A stretch of DNA of 64,000 bases from an uncultured Rhodospirillales bacterium (GTDB taxonomy: Bacteria; Pseudomonadota; Alphaproteobacteria; CACIAM-22H2): assembly GCA_937926175.1 (NCBI GenBank), contig CALANV010000057.1, positions 51,589-115,588 on the forward strand, given 5' to 3'. Below, in pieces: positions 53,556 through 63,303 of the stretch; within the stretch, counting starts at the first letter, position 1, and each line of letters opens with the position of its first letter. The notes beneath the pieces were generated by a model that saw only the letters and a list, made by a program, of their open reading frames with translations, searched no databases and had not been told where the DNA came from. A program made the translations under genes and the position numbers.

Positions 53556-55746
53556 CGCGGACGGGCCGCAGAATCAGCACGCCGAGTGGCGGCAGCACGA
53601 GACTGAGAGAGAACGGCCGTCCTTGCCAGGGAATGGGATCAGCCTGTATGCGCCCCATGTTTCCGGCGTTGCTGCCGCCATATGCGCCCGAATCCGAATT
53701 GATGAGCTCGACATAGGCGCATCCTTCGGGGACGCCGATGCGATACTCGGTCCGCACTGCCGGCGTGAAGTGGCATACGACGACGACGTAGTCTCGAGGA
53801 TCGGCACCGCGGCGCATGAACGCGACCACGCTCGAAGCCTCGTCGGCGCCGTCTATCCACTCGAAACCTTCCTGTTGACAGTCGCGCGCGTGCAGAGCCG
53901 GAACCGACCGGTAGAGGCGATTGAGATCCCAAACCAGCCGCTGCACGCCTGCATGAAACGGGTCGTTGAGCAGATGCCAGTCGAGAGATGTCTGGTGACT
54001 CCATTCCCGCTCCTGCGCGAACTCGTTTCCCATGAACAGGAGCTTCTTTCCCGGATGGGCATACATGAACACGTAATAGGCGCGCAGGTTGGCGAACTTC
54101 TGCCAACGATCACCGGCCATCTTTGCCAGCAGCGATCCCTTGCCGTGGACGACCTCGTCATGCGACAGCGTCAGGACGAAGTTCTCGCTGAACGCATAGG
54201 CAAAGCTGAACGTAAGCTCGTTGTGATGGTAACGGCGATACACGGGGTCGCGGCCGAGATACGACAGCGTGTCGTGCATCCAGCCAAGATTCCACTTGTA
54301 ACCGAAGCCGAGCCCACCCGTGTCGACCGGCCGTGAAACGTTCGGCCATGCGGTCGACTCCTCGGCGACGGTTATGGCGCCGGAATACTGTCCGTAGACC
54401 AGCCGGTTCAGCCGTTGCAGAAAATCGATCGCCTCGAGGTTTTCGCGGCCGCCATATTTGTTCGGGATCCATTGGCCGGGTTGTCGGCTGTAATCGCGAT
54501 AAAGCATCGAGGCCACCGCGTCCACGCGCAAGCCATCGACGTGATACTGGTCGAGCCAGAACAGCGCGCTCGACAACAGGAAGTTCGCGACCTCGTTCCG
54601 GCCGTAGTTGTAGATGAGCGTGTTCCAGTCGACGTGCCGGCCTTCCTCCGGATTGGCGTGCTCGTAGAGATATGTGCCGTCGAAAAAGCAAAGGCCATGA
54701 GGATCATCGGGAAAGTGGCCCGGAACCCAGTCGAGGATGACGCCAATTCCGGCCTGGTGAAACGTATCGATGAGGGTCCGAAACTCGTCGGGGGTTCCGT
54801 ATCGGCTGGTTACCGCGAACATTCCGGTCGGCTGATAGCCCCAAGATCCGTCGAACGGATGCTCGGTGACCGGCATGAACTCGACATGGGTGAACCCCAT
54901 GTCCTGAACGTACGGAACGAGTTCCGCAGCAAGTTCGCCGTAGGTCAGGGATCGCCCGCCCTGCTCGATCTTCCGTCGCCATGATCCGAGATGCACTTCG
55001 TAGATCGACATCGGTGCGGCGAGAGCGCTGGCGGCGTCACGCGTCTTCATCCATGTATCGTCGTTCCATTCGTACCGGCTCAGATCGTAAACGATGGATG
55101 CGGTAGCCGGCGGGCGCTCGGCGTAGAATGCGACCGGATCGGCCTTGAGCGGCAGCAACGCCCCGTTTCGCGCCTTGATCTCGTACTTGTACAAGGCGCC
55201 GACGCCGATCTCCGGAATGAAGATTTCCCACACGCCGCATTCATGACGCAGCCGCATCGAATGCCGGCGGCCGTCCCAGCCGTTGAACTCGCCCACGACG
55301 CTGACACGGCACGCGTTCGGCGCCCACACGGCGAAACCGACCCCGGCTATGCCTTCGATCGTCATCGGATGCGCGCCGAGACGTTCGAACGAACGGGTAT
55401 GCGTGCCCTCCGCCAGCAGATAGACGTCGAGTTCGCCCAGTATGGGCGGGAACCGGTACGGATCCTCCAGCTCGACGACCGAGGATCCGTCATCGACTCT
55501 CAACCGATATGGGAATGGGCTCCGGTGGGCGATCACGCCGGCGAACACGCCCTCATCGTGAATGCGGCTGAGTTCCGCGGCCGGCTTGCCGGTCATGGCG
55601 TCGATCACCGTGACATGGCGTCCGCCCGGCTGAAACGTCCGCACGACGACGCCGTCGTCCTGGCGGTGGATGCCGAGATAGGCGAACGGATCCGGATGAT
55701 CGGCTGTGGCAATCAGATACGCCTGGTCGAGTTCTTCATGGAGCAT
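53548..55746 (-). CDS. glgB: 1,4-alpha-glucan branching enzyme GlgB
   Basis: Introduces alpha-1,6 branches into the alpha-1,4 chain. 732 residues: two N-terminal beta-sandwich modules, the catalytic GH13 barrel with DWVPGHFPDDPHGLCFFDGT, the nucleophile in DGLRVDAVASMLYRDY (Asp about 408) and acid/base in AITVAEESTAWP (Glu about 461), and LSHDEVVHGKGSL. Full length. Its start overlaps the treS stop by 11 bases. Branching by GlgB creates new ends for GlgE. Confidence 0.95.
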   Translation of the reverse strand: MLHEELDQAYLIATADHPDPFAYLGIHRQDDGVVVRTFQPGGRHVTVIDAMTGKPAAELSRIHDEGVFAGVIAHRSPFPYRLRVDDGSSVVELEDPYRFPPILGELDVYLLAEGTHTRSFERLGAHPMTIEGIAGVGFAVWAPNACRVSVVGEFNGWDGRRHSMRLRHECGVWEIFIPEIGVGALYKYEIKARNGALLPLKADPVAFYAERPPATASIVYDLSRYEWNDDTWMKTRDAASALAAPMSIYEVHLGSWRRKIEQGGRSLTYGELAAELVPYVQDMGFTHVEFMPVTEHPFDGSWGYQPTGMFAVTSRYGTPDEFRTLIDTFHQAGIGVILDWVPGHFPDDPHGLCFFDGTYLYEHANPEEGRHVDWNTLIYNYGRNEVANFLLSSALFWLDQYHVDGLRVDAVASMLYRDYSRQPGQWIPNKYGGRENLEAIDFLQRLNRLVYGQYSGAITVAEESTAWPNVSRPVDTGGLGFGYKWNLGWMHDTLSYLGRDPVYRRYHHNELTFSFAYAFSENFVLTLSHDEVVHGKGSLLAKMAGDRWQKFANLRAYYVFMYAHPGKKLLFMGNEFAQEREWSHQTSLDWHLLNDPFHAGVQRLVWDLNRLYRSVPALHARDCQQEGFEWIDGADEASSVVAFMRRGADPRDYVVVVCHFTPAVRTEYRIGVPEGCAYVELINSDSGAYGGSNAGNMGRIQADPIPWQGRPFSLSLVLPPLGVLILRPVRDA

Positions 55747-58700
55747 GCCCAGCCCCCAAGGACTCGGGGAAAAGGAACTTCATCGCGCCGGACAGGGGGA
55801 TGCCGATCCAGTTCGGCCGGTTGGCAAGCTCGTAGCGCAGCTCGTAGAAGATCTTCTCGAGCATGAAGAGAACGAGAAGCTTGTGAACCGTCCCCTCGTC
55901 GGCCGGCACGCTTCGGCATCCCTGGCATGCTTCCGCATAGCCCCTCAGGAACGCGGCACTGGCCTGATCGCGCCAGATCATGGCCTGACGCTCGAAAAGC
56001 TCACGGCGGTGCGGATGATCCTGGACGACGCGCGACAGGGCCGCCCAGGCAGCGTAGTCGAATGAGCGCAGGAGGCCGGCGACGTCCCTAAGCGGCGAAT
56101 GCTTCACCCGACGCTGCTCGAAGGCTTTATGCGGTTCGCCCTCGAAATCGATGATGAAGAAATCCTGCTGCACGACGAGGACCTGCCCCAGATGGAAGTC
56201 GCCATGGATGCGCGTTTTCGTCGCGGCGACACGATCGGGTATCTGATCGTCGATGCGGGCGAAAATCTGATCGCGATGGGCGATGAGAAACTCCGCGTCG
56301 CGCCGTGCGTCCGGATCGAGGCTGGCGAGACGTGGCGCAAGGGCCGCCAAGGCCCTTTCGGCTTCCTCGTGCGCGGCCGCGCGCCACTGATCGATATCCT
56401 GAGCCGTCACCGGCTCGGGCCGGAATGCAGGGTCTTCCGTATCGATGGCAAGGGCCCGGTGCATCTCGGCGGTCCGGCGGCCGAGCTGGTGCATCCCTGT
56501 AAGGTAAAGCGCATGCCGGTCGGGACGCGCCTCGACCTCTTCGACCGGCAGCAACGCACATTCGTCGAGGAACTGGCCAAGATAGGTCATCGCCTGTGAC
56601 CACCCATCGCCCTGATTCCGGACGAAGCCATGAACGATGGCCAGCGCCGTCGGCGTACCGTCGTCGCCTACATGCTCCACCGTTCCGAGGACGGGCGGCG
56701 TGTTCGCGAACTGGGCGTCGTCGGTGAGAAACCGGCCCATCTCGATCTCGGGCTGGATGCCGGGGTGCACCGCGCGATAGAGCTTAACAACGACATAGTC
56801 CTCGACCAGAATCGACGTATTCGTCTGCTCGCGACCGACGAGGCGGACGGTGGGCTGTTCGGGGCGGAAAGATCGGTCGAAGGCGCGCGTCGGCGTGAAC
56901 TTGAAGGTCCCGTTTGTCGCCGGAATCATGCGCGCCGCACCGATATGGTCGAGGAGATCGACGATGAACTCGTCGACGGAGGCCGCATCCAGAAGGACCC
57001 CCTCCCTTGGCCCCTGGCGCAGTTTGGCAATTATGTAAGGCTGGCAGGACGGCGTGACGGAGTTCACCGCCTTCCACTGGGCGGCAAGCGGCAGAAAATA
57101 CCGCTGGGTCGAACCGGGCTCCGACAGTCTGGCCTCGACGAGCGTGAGCAGCCAGTTCCGATCGGCTGCCGGCGTGCTCGTCGTCGCGACCACGCAGCTT
57201 TGCAGCACGACATCCTTCCCCGAAAACCAGCGCTGCTGTAGCAAGTACGCCGGAAGCACATCGCGCTCGATCATCGCTTTTCCGCGCCCCTCGACCACGT
57301 CGCTCCATCCGCGCGACCAGATGATGGTCACGTACTCCGGCATTACGACGGTATCGGGCGCCGCCATGAAATCGTCCCGCAGCTTGGCCGGATCGGCCAG
57401 CAGAAACCAATAGAACGCATAACCCGGGCAGGTCAGCACATAAGGTCCCGCGCCGATCTGCGAAAAAAGCACGCGTCCGGTCAGTTCCACGGGCACCTGC
57501 CCGCGATAGTGCGAAAGGTCGAGCTCGACCGGCTGCGGATAGCGCGACAGGTTCGCCACGCACAGGACCGTCTCGTCGTCGTATTCCCGCAAGTAGGCAA
57601 GGATGCGCCGGTTCTTTGGGTAGATCAGCTTGAGGCTGCCGCGGCCGAACACCTTGCGCGCCTGCCGCACGGCGATCATGCGCTTGGTCCAGTTGAGGAG
57701 CGAAGACGGGCTCCGGCTCTGCGCCTCGACATTTATCGCCTGGTAGCCATAGACGGGGTCCATCAGCGGCGGCAGATATAGCTGGGCCGGATCCGCACGC
57801 GAGAATCCGCCGTTCCTGTCCGGCGTCCACTGCATCGGCGTTCTGACGCCGTTGCGGTCGCCCAGGAAAATGTTGTCACCCATGCCGATTTCGTCGCCGT
57901 AGTACAGGATCGGCGTGCCAGGCATCGACAGCAGCAGACTGTTCATCAGCTCGATCTTGCGGCGATCGTTCTCCATCAGCGGCGCCAGCCGGCGCCGGAT
58001 CCCGAGATTCAGCCGCGCCCGTGGATCCGCCGCGTACGTGTTCCAGAGATAGTCCCGCTCAGAATCCGTCACCATCTCGAGCGTCAGCTCGTCATGGTTC
58101 CGCAGGAAGATTCCCCACTGACAAGTCTCCGGAATCTCGGGCGTCTGGCGCAGAATATCGGTGATTGCATGCCGGTCTTCCTGCGCGATCGCCATGTACA
58201 TGCGCGGCATCAACGGGAAGTGATAGGCCATGTGGCACTCGTCCCCGTCGCCGAAATACTGCTGCACATCCTCGGGCCACTGATTCGCCTCGGCAATGAA
58301 CATCCGGTTCTTGTGGCGCTCATCCAGTGCATGGCGGAGTTTGCGGATCACCTCGTGCGTCTCGGGCAGGTTCTCGTTGTTGGTCCCTTCGCGCTCACAG
58401 AGATACGGGATCGCATCGAGCCTCAACCCGTCGACGCCCAGATCGAGCCAGAAACGCATCACATTGATGACCGCGCGCACGACCTGAGGATTGTCGAAAT
58501 TGAGATCCGGCTGATGCGAGAAGAAGCGATGCCAGTAATACTGCTTCGCGACCGGATCCCATGCCCAGTTGGACGTTTCCGTGTCGCGGAAAATGATGCG
58601 CGTCCCGGCGTAACGCTGATCCGTGTCGCTCCAGACGTACCAGTTCCGGTACGAACTTCCTGGCCGGGCACGGCGCGCCCGCTGAAACCACGGATGCTGA

Positions 58701-59026
58701 TCCGACGTGTGGTTGATCACCAGCTCGGTGATCACGCGGATGTTCCGGCGATGCGCCTCCCGCACGAACCGCGAGAAGTCCCGCATCGTTCCGTAGGCCG
58801 GGTTGACGGCCGTATAGTCGGAAATGTCATAACCGTCGTCGCGCAGCGGCGATGGATAGAACGGCAGCAGCCAGATGGCCGTGATGCCGAGGTCCTGCAG
58901 ATAATCGAGCTTTTCCGTCAGACCGACGAAGTCTCCAAGGCCATCTCCGTTCGAGTCGTAAAAGGCCTTGACGTGAACCTCGTAGATGATGGCGTCCTTG
59001 TACCAAAGTGGGTCGTCGGCGAGCAT
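55736..59026 (-). CDS. treS: Trehalose synthase-maltokinase fusion (TreS-Mak)
   Basis: A 1096-residue two-domain protein. Residues 1 to about 550 are a GH13 trehalose synthase (interconverts trehalose and maltose; DGLRLDAIPYLCEREGTN, FIAEANQWPEDVQQYFGDGD, FLRNHDELTLEMVTD). Residues from about 570 are a maltokinase (Pep2/Mak) that phosphorylates maltose to maltose-1-phosphate, with kinase catalytic loop IHGDFHLGQVLVVQQ (about 940) and metal-binding IDFEGEP (about 957). The fusion channels trehalose directly to the GlgE substrate and is known from other bacteria. It lies 27 bases after glgE. Confidence 0.95.
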   Translation of the reverse strand: MLADDPLWYKDAIIYEVHVKAFYDSNGDGLGDFVGLTEKLDYLQDLGITAIWLLPFYPSPLRDDGYDISDYTAVNPAYGTMRDFSRFVREAHRRNIRVITELVINHTSDQHPWFQRARRARPGSSYRNWYVWSDTDQRYAGTRIIFRDTETSNWAWDPVAKQYYWHRFFSHQPDLNFDNPQVVRAVINVMRFWLDLGVDGLRLDAIPYLCEREGTNNENLPETHEVIRKLRHALDERHKNRMFIAEANQWPEDVQQYFGDGDECHMAYHFPLMPRMYMAIAQEDRHAITDILRQTPEIPETCQWGIFLRNHDELTLEMVTDSERDYLWNTYAADPRARLNLGIRRRLAPLMENDRRKIELMNSLLLSMPGTPILYYGDEIGMGDNIFLGDRNGVRTPMQWTPDRNGGFSRADPAQLYLPPLMDPVYGYQAINVEAQSRSPSSLLNWTKRMIAVRQARKVFGRGSLKLIYPKNRRILAYLREYDDETVLCVANLSRYPQPVELDLSHYRGQVPVELTGRVLFSQIGAGPYVLTCPGYAFYWFLLADPAKLRDDFMAAPDTVVMPEYVTIIWSRGWSDVVEGRGKAMIERDVLPAYLLQQRWFSGKDVVLQSCVVATTSTPAADRNWLLTLVEARLSEPGSTQRYFLPLAAQWKAVNSVTPSCQPYIIAKLRQGPREGVLLDAASVDEFIVDLLDHIGAARMIPATNGTFKFTPTRAFDRSFRPEQPTVRLVGREQTNTSILVEDYVVVKLYRAVHPGIQPEIEMGRFLTDDAQFANTPPVLGTVEHVGDDGTPTALAIVHGFVRNQGDGWSQAMTYLGQFLDECALLPVEEVEARPDRHALYLTGMHQLGRRTAEMHRALAIDTEDPAFRPEPVTAQDIDQWRAAAHEEAERALAALAPRLASLDPDARRDAEFLIAHRDQIFARIDDQIPDRVAATKTRIHGDFHLGQVLVVQQDFFIIDFEGEPHKAFEQRRVKHSPLRDVAGLLRSFDYAAWAALSRVVQDHPHRRELFERQAMIWRDQASAAFLRGYAEACQGCRSVPADEGTVHKLLVLFMLEKIFYELRYELANRPNWIGIPLSGAMKFLFPESLGAGHAP

Positions 59027-59053
59027 CGAGCGCTCCGCTCGGACAGTTCTTGA

Positions 59054-61078
59054 TTACGCACCGATCCGAAATATTGCCGCCGGCACCTTGGTCGGGTCCA
59101 GTTCAACGCGCTGCTGTGGGCCGCGCCAGCGGTGACGGGAGCCGACGAGCAGTTCCTCGACCTCGAACTCTCGATCCGCCTCGATCCCGAGCCTGTCCAA
59201 CGGAAGACTGACCGTGGCGGCATGAGTCGCGAACGGGTCGAGATTCACGGCGGTGAAAATCCGATTGGAGCCGTCCTTGCTGATCTTTCCATAAAATATG
59301 ATGTCGTCGTCGTCGGCCGGGTAGAAACGCAGATTCAGGAACTCCTGCAATGCCGCATTGTCGCGGCGGATCGTGTTCACGGTGCGAATCACGTCCTTGA
59401 TGTTGCCCGGGCGGTCCCAGTCCCAGACCTTGTACTGATACTTTTCCGAGTCTGCGTATTCCTCCGTTCCGGGAATCGCCCGATTCTCGCACAGCTCGAA
59501 ACCGTTGTAGATCCCGTAGACACTCGACAGCGTCGCGGCCAGAACCAGTCTGATGATGAAGGCCGGGCGTCCGCCCGTCTGCAGAAACGGTGGCAGAATG
59601 TCCGGCGTGTTGGTGAAGAAGTTCGGCCGGAAATACTCCCGCATCTCTGTCTGGGTGAGCTCCGTCAGATACTCGATCAGTTCCGGCTTGGTGTTGCGCC
59701 AGGTAAAATAGGTGTAGGATTGTGTGAAGCCGACCTTCGCCAGCCGGCGCATCATCTTCGGACGCGTGAATGCCTCGGACAGGAAAATGACGTCCGGGCG
59801 CTCGAGTTGGATCTGCCGGATCATCCATTCCCAGAACGGGACCGGCTTCGTATGGGGGTTGTCGACGCGGAACGTCTTGACTCCCTGCCTGATCCAGAAC
59901 AAGACGACGTCGCGTAATTCTTCCCACAAGCCTTTCGCGTTGGGCCCGTAAAAGTTTACGTTCACGATATCCTGGTACTTCTTCGGCGGATTCTCCGCGT
60001 GCTTGATCGTGCCGTCCGGACGGAAGGTGAACCACTCGGGATGGTCCGCGATCCACGGATGGTCCGGCGAGCACTGGATCGCGAAATCCAGCGCCACTTC
60101 CATGCCATGGTTGCGGCAGGCGCCGACAAAGCGCCTGAAATCCTCCAGCGTCCCGAGATCGGGATGCACCGCCGTGTGGCCACCCTCCTTCCCCCCGATC
60201 GCGTAAGGACTTCCGGGATCATCGGGCCCGGCATGCAACGTGTTGTTCGGCCCCTTGCGATTGGTCCGGCCGATGGGGTGGATCGGCACCAGGTAGACGA
60301 CGTCGAACCCCATATCGCGGATGGCGGGCAAACGCGCGATGCAATCCTCGAAGGTGGCGCTGCGGCCGGGTACGATACCCTGCGAACGCGGGAACATCTC
60401 GTACCAGGACGCGAAACGGGCTGCCGCGCGATCGACCACGACCTCGAGTTCGCGATCGAAGGTGGTGCGATCCTCGCGTGGACCCCAGCGCGCCATGAGC
60501 CTTTGCATCTCCTTCGACAATAGAATCGATGCGCGGTCGGACGTCTCGGCCGTGCGATTGAATCCGCGGATCGCGTCCTCGAGGACCTGACGGTCCTGCC
60601 GGTCGGCGACCTCCGCTGCGGCGGCGACGATTTCGCGTCCCTCGATCAGGTCGATATCGACGTTCTGTCCGGCATCGATCTTCTTCACGACGTCCTGGCG
60701 CCACGAGGCAAAGACGTCGGTCCACGCCTCGACCGTGTAAAGATACCGCGTGTTACGTTCGAGCACGAACGAACCCGTCCAGCGGTCGTTGTCGTGGTGG
60801 TGCATCGGCGCCTCGTGCCGGACGCCGTCATCAACCGCACGAAACCGGATGGTCGCACCGATCACGTCATGACCATCGCGGAAGATGTCGGCCCAGACAT
60901 CGAAACGGTCGCCCACCACCCGTTTCACCGGGAAACGCCCGCAATCGAGTTCCGGATAGATATCTTCGATGATGATGCGCGCCGTCGGCGACCACATCGG
61001 GTGCGCCTGCGGGCCCTTTGCACGCGAGCCCCCTTTCCGGGCGTTTTTTCTTTCGTTGCTCCGCGTGCCGGTCGTCAT
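59054..61078 (-). CDS. glgE: Alpha-1,4-glucan:maltose-1-phosphate maltosyltransferase GlgE
   Basis: Extends alpha-1,4-glucan by two glucoses from maltose-1-phosphate, the defining step of the GlgE pathway. 674 residues: the GlgE-specific N-terminal domain (RIIIEDIYPELDCGRFPVKR) and a GH13 barrel with the nucleophile in VKTFRVDNPHTKPVPFWEW (Asp about 405), acid/base in VIFLSEAFTRPKMM (Glu about 434), and VHPDLGTLEDF. Full length. It sits between otsA (83 bases upstream) and treS. Confidence 0.95.
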   Translation of the reverse strand: MTTGTRSNERKNARKGGSRAKGPQAHPMWSPTARIIIEDIYPELDCGRFPVKRVVGDRFDVWADIFRDGHDVIGATIRFRAVDDGVRHEAPMHHHDNDRWTGSFVLERNTRYLYTVEAWTDVFASWRQDVVKKIDAGQNVDIDLIEGREIVAAAAEVADRQDRQVLEDAIRGFNRTAETSDRASILLSKEMQRLMARWGPREDRTTFDRELEVVVDRAAARFASWYEMFPRSQGIVPGRSATFEDCIARLPAIRDMGFDVVYLVPIHPIGRTNRKGPNNTLHAGPDDPGSPYAIGGKEGGHTAVHPDLGTLEDFRRFVGACRNHGMEVALDFAIQCSPDHPWIADHPEWFTFRPDGTIKHAENPPKKYQDIVNVNFYGPNAKGLWEELRDVVLFWIRQGVKTFRVDNPHTKPVPFWEWMIRQIQLERPDVIFLSEAFTRPKMMRRLAKVGFTQSYTYFTWRNTKPELIEYLTELTQTEMREYFRPNFFTNTPDILPPFLQTGGRPAFIIRLVLAATLSSVYGIYNGFELCENRAIPGTEEYADSEKYQYKVWDWDRPGNIKDVIRTVNTIRRDNAALQEFLNLRFYPADDDDIIFYGKISKDGSNRIFTAVNLDPFATHAATVSLPLDRLGIEADREFEVEELLVGSRHRWRGPQQRVELDPTKVPAAIFRIGA

Positions 61079-61161
61079 GTCACGCCACCGCCTTTCAAGC
61101 TACTTCCGGTCGATGTCGGGTTGCGGATACGATGCCGTTCGTCCGGACCGTCCGACGTCGG

Positions 61162-62571
61162 TCATGCCCCTGCAGCCAGCGGCAGATGTGCGTCCGCGCC
61201 CCTCTGCGCCAGTTCGGTGACGAAGCGATCATACCACTTCTCGATGTCGTTTGCGCGAAGTGCACTGATCATCGCCCCCCAGCGCTCGCGACGTGCGGCA
61301 AGAGGCATGGAAAGCGCCTTCTCGATACTTCGCCCGAGCTCGTCGATATCGTATGGATTGACCAGTAGCGCGGCGTCGAGTTCTCGTGCTGCCCCCGCAA
61401 GCGTCGACAGCACCAGAACACCGGGGTTTTCGGGGTCTTGTGCCGCGACATATTCCTTGGCGACGAGGTTCATTCCGTCGCGCAGGGGCGTAACGCACGC
61501 AACCGGGCTCATCCGATAGAGGCTTGCAAGGGTTCGCGGCGCGAAACTCCGATTAATGTAACGGACGGCACTCCACTCGAGATCGCTGAAGCGCCCGTTG
61601 ATCTCGCCGACCAGCCTCGCAAGCTGGTGCTGAACCTGCTGATAGGCGTGGACGTCGGTACGGGTCATCGGCGTGATCTGAAGGAACGTCACGCGCCTCT
61701 GTTCGTCCGGATAGAATTCGAAGAACCGCCGGTAGGCCTCCAGCCGCTGAAACAGCCCCTTGCTGTAGTCGAGCCGGTCGACGCCGATCACGACCTTTGC
61801 GCCCTTCAGGCTGTTCCGCAGCTGGACCGCCGATGGGGCATGGACGGCTCCCGCGGCCATCTGGGCAAACTGTTCCACATCGACGCCGACGGGAAATGCG
61901 CCAAGACGCACGGTACGGCGCCCGAACCGCAGCGTCTCTCCGGACTCCGGAATCGCCCCCAGCTCGTGTTCCGCGTAGTCCAGGAAAAAGCACTGGTCGT
62001 CGACCGTCTGGAAGCCGACGACGTCATAGGCAAGCAGCGTACGGAAAAGTTCATCATGGTGCGGCAGACAGGCAACGACGCTCCGGCCCGGAAACGGCGT
62101 GTGCAGAAAAAAGCCCAATGGACCGTCGAATCCGAAACGCCGCAGGAACTCTCCGACCATGATGAAATGATAGTCGTGCACCCACACCATTGCGCCGCCG
62201 TCGGTCACGCGCATGATCGCCCGAGCCATGAATTCGTTGATCGTCTTGTAGCTGGCGAAGGCATCGCCGTCGTACCGGAGCAGGTCGATGCGGTTGTGCA
62301 GAATCGGCCACAGGGCGCCATTGGCCATGCCGTTGTAGTAGCCGCCGAAATGCCGCTCCGGGAGATCCACCGTGGCGACCGCGCCTGCCACCGCCGTCGA
62401 CAGCGACGGCAGCAGCGGACCGGTCTCGGTACGGGAAAGATTGCCGCTCCATCCCAGCCATACGGCCCCGCGCTTCTCGACAGCGCGCGACAAGGCAACG
62501 GCCAGTCCGCCTTGCACTCCCCCCTTGTGAGTCGCAAGCGCAACGCGGTTCGAAACAAGGACGACGGTCAT
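61162..62571 (-). CDS. otsA: Trehalose-6-phosphate synthase OtsA
   Basis: A retaining GT20 enzyme that joins glucose from a nucleotide-sugar to glucose-6-phosphate. 469 residues: VVLVSNRVALATHKGGVQGG at the start, VWVHDYHFIMVGEFLRR, GVDRLDYSKGLFQRL, and CVTPLRDGMNLVAKEYVAAQ. ATG at 62571 is used; no ribosome site is visible, but a sigma-EcfG promoter ends at 62629 and rules out the longer frame from 62712. No OtsB phosphatase is in the window, so the product may be dephosphorylated by an enzyme elsewhere. First gene of the trehalose/glucan operon. Confidence 0.94.
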   Translation of the reverse strand: MTVVLVSNRVALATHKGGVQGGLAVALSRAVEKRGAVWLGWSGNLSRTETGPLLPSLSTAVAGAVATVDLPERHFGGYYNGMANGALWPILHNRIDLLRYDGDAFASYKTINEFMARAIMRVTDGGAMVWVHDYHFIMVGEFLRRFGFDGPLGFFLHTPFPGRSVVACLPHHDELFRTLLAYDVVGFQTVDDQCFFLDYAEHELGAIPESGETLRFGRRTVRLGAFPVGVDVEQFAQMAAGAVHAPSAVQLRNSLKGAKVVIGVDRLDYSKGLFQRLEAYRRFFEFYPDEQRRVTFLQITPMTRTDVHAYQQVQHQLARLVGEINGRFSDLEWSAVRYINRSFAPRTLASLYRMSPVACVTPLRDGMNLVAKEYVAAQDPENPGVLVLSTLAGAARELDAALLVNPYDIDELGRSIEKALSMPLAARRERWGAMISALRANDIEKWYDRFVTELAQRGADAHLPLAAGA

Positions 62572-62626
62572 AGAAAAAGCACAGAAAAGAGTACGAAAAA
62601 ACAGGCGGATACACGGAACTCCCAAA

Positions 62627-62653
62627 GGAACGCGGCCTAGCTGCGTTCGTTCC
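62627..62653 (-). promoter_or_regulatory. Sigma-EcfG promoter of the trehalose/glucan operon (palindromic)
   Basis: Minus strand: GGAAC at 62653-62649 and CGTT at 62632-62629, spacer 16, 58 bases before the otsA ATG. The element is framed by GGAACG / CGTTCC arms, so the plus strand also reads GGAAC (62627-62631)-N16-CGTT (62648-62651), pointing against ecfG. Confidence 0.85.
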
Positions 62654-62757
62654 TGCATCTGGCCAACTTCGGCCATAACTTTGTCGGGTTCTGGTCGCGG
62701 TGCAGCCGGCACCGCCCGCCGCGCCTCTGCCCGTCGCGGAGCCGAGGTGCGACGACG

Positions 62758-63303
62758 TCAGTCCGCCGCGGCGAACTCGTCCTCGACCTTGCTGTCGTCG
62801 GTCTTGGGCGATAGCCCCTGCTCGGACAACAGACGCCGCAACTCCACACGGGCGCGGTTGAGCCGCGACTTGACCGTGCCCACCGCGCACTTGCAGACCT
62901 CGGCCGTATCCTCGTAGCTCAGCCCCGCAGCGGCCACCAAGATCAGCACCTCGCGGTGCTGGACTGACATCTTCATCAGCGCTTTCCGCAGCTCCCCGAA
63001 CTCGACCGCCGAAAGCTGGCCCGGTGGCGTCGGCAGCGCCGCATCGACGAGATCATCGACGGGTTCGACCTCGACCTTCCGCCGACGGAGATCGCTGATG
63101 TGCTGGTTGCGCAGAATGGTGAGAAGCCACGCCTTGATATTGGTGCCCTTCTGGAACTTGTCTTCGGCCGCGAGAGCGCGAACCAGGGTGTCGTGCACGA
63201 GATCGTCGGCCCGCTCCTTGTTCCGGGTCAGCACGCGCGCGAATGCGCGCAGCTGTGGCAAGCATTCTACGATCTGTGCCCGAAAATCACTGCTGCCGTC
63301 CAT
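62758..63303 (-). CDS. ecfG: General stress response sigma factor EcfG
   Basis: A 181-residue ECF sigma factor of the EcfG (ECF15) type. Region 2 covers about residues 10-75 (FARVLTRNKERADDLVHDTL, then TNIKAWLLTILRNQHISD). Region 4 covers about 105-160 (REVLILVAAAGLSYEDTAEV, then CAVGTVKSRLNRARVELRRL). It directs RNA polymerase to GGAAC-N16/17-CGTT promoters when released from NepR. Its start lies 209 bases after the nepR stop, a longer gap than usual. A sigma-EcfG site upstream of nepR implies positive feedback. Confidence 0.93.
   Translation of the reverse strand: MDGSSDFRAQIVECLPQLRAFARVLTRNKERADDLVHDTLVRALAAEDKFQKGTNIKAWLLTILRNQHISDLRRRKVEVEPVDDLVDAALPTPPGQLSAVEFGELRKALMKMSVQHREVLILVAAAGLSYEDTAEVCKCAVGTVKSRLNRARVELRRLLSEQGLSPKTDDSKVEDEFAAAD

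Noticed and set aside
62572..62712. 47-residue N-terminal extension of OtsA
   Set aside because: It would begin upstream of the sigma-EcfG promoter, and the OtsA fold starts at VVLVSNRVA.
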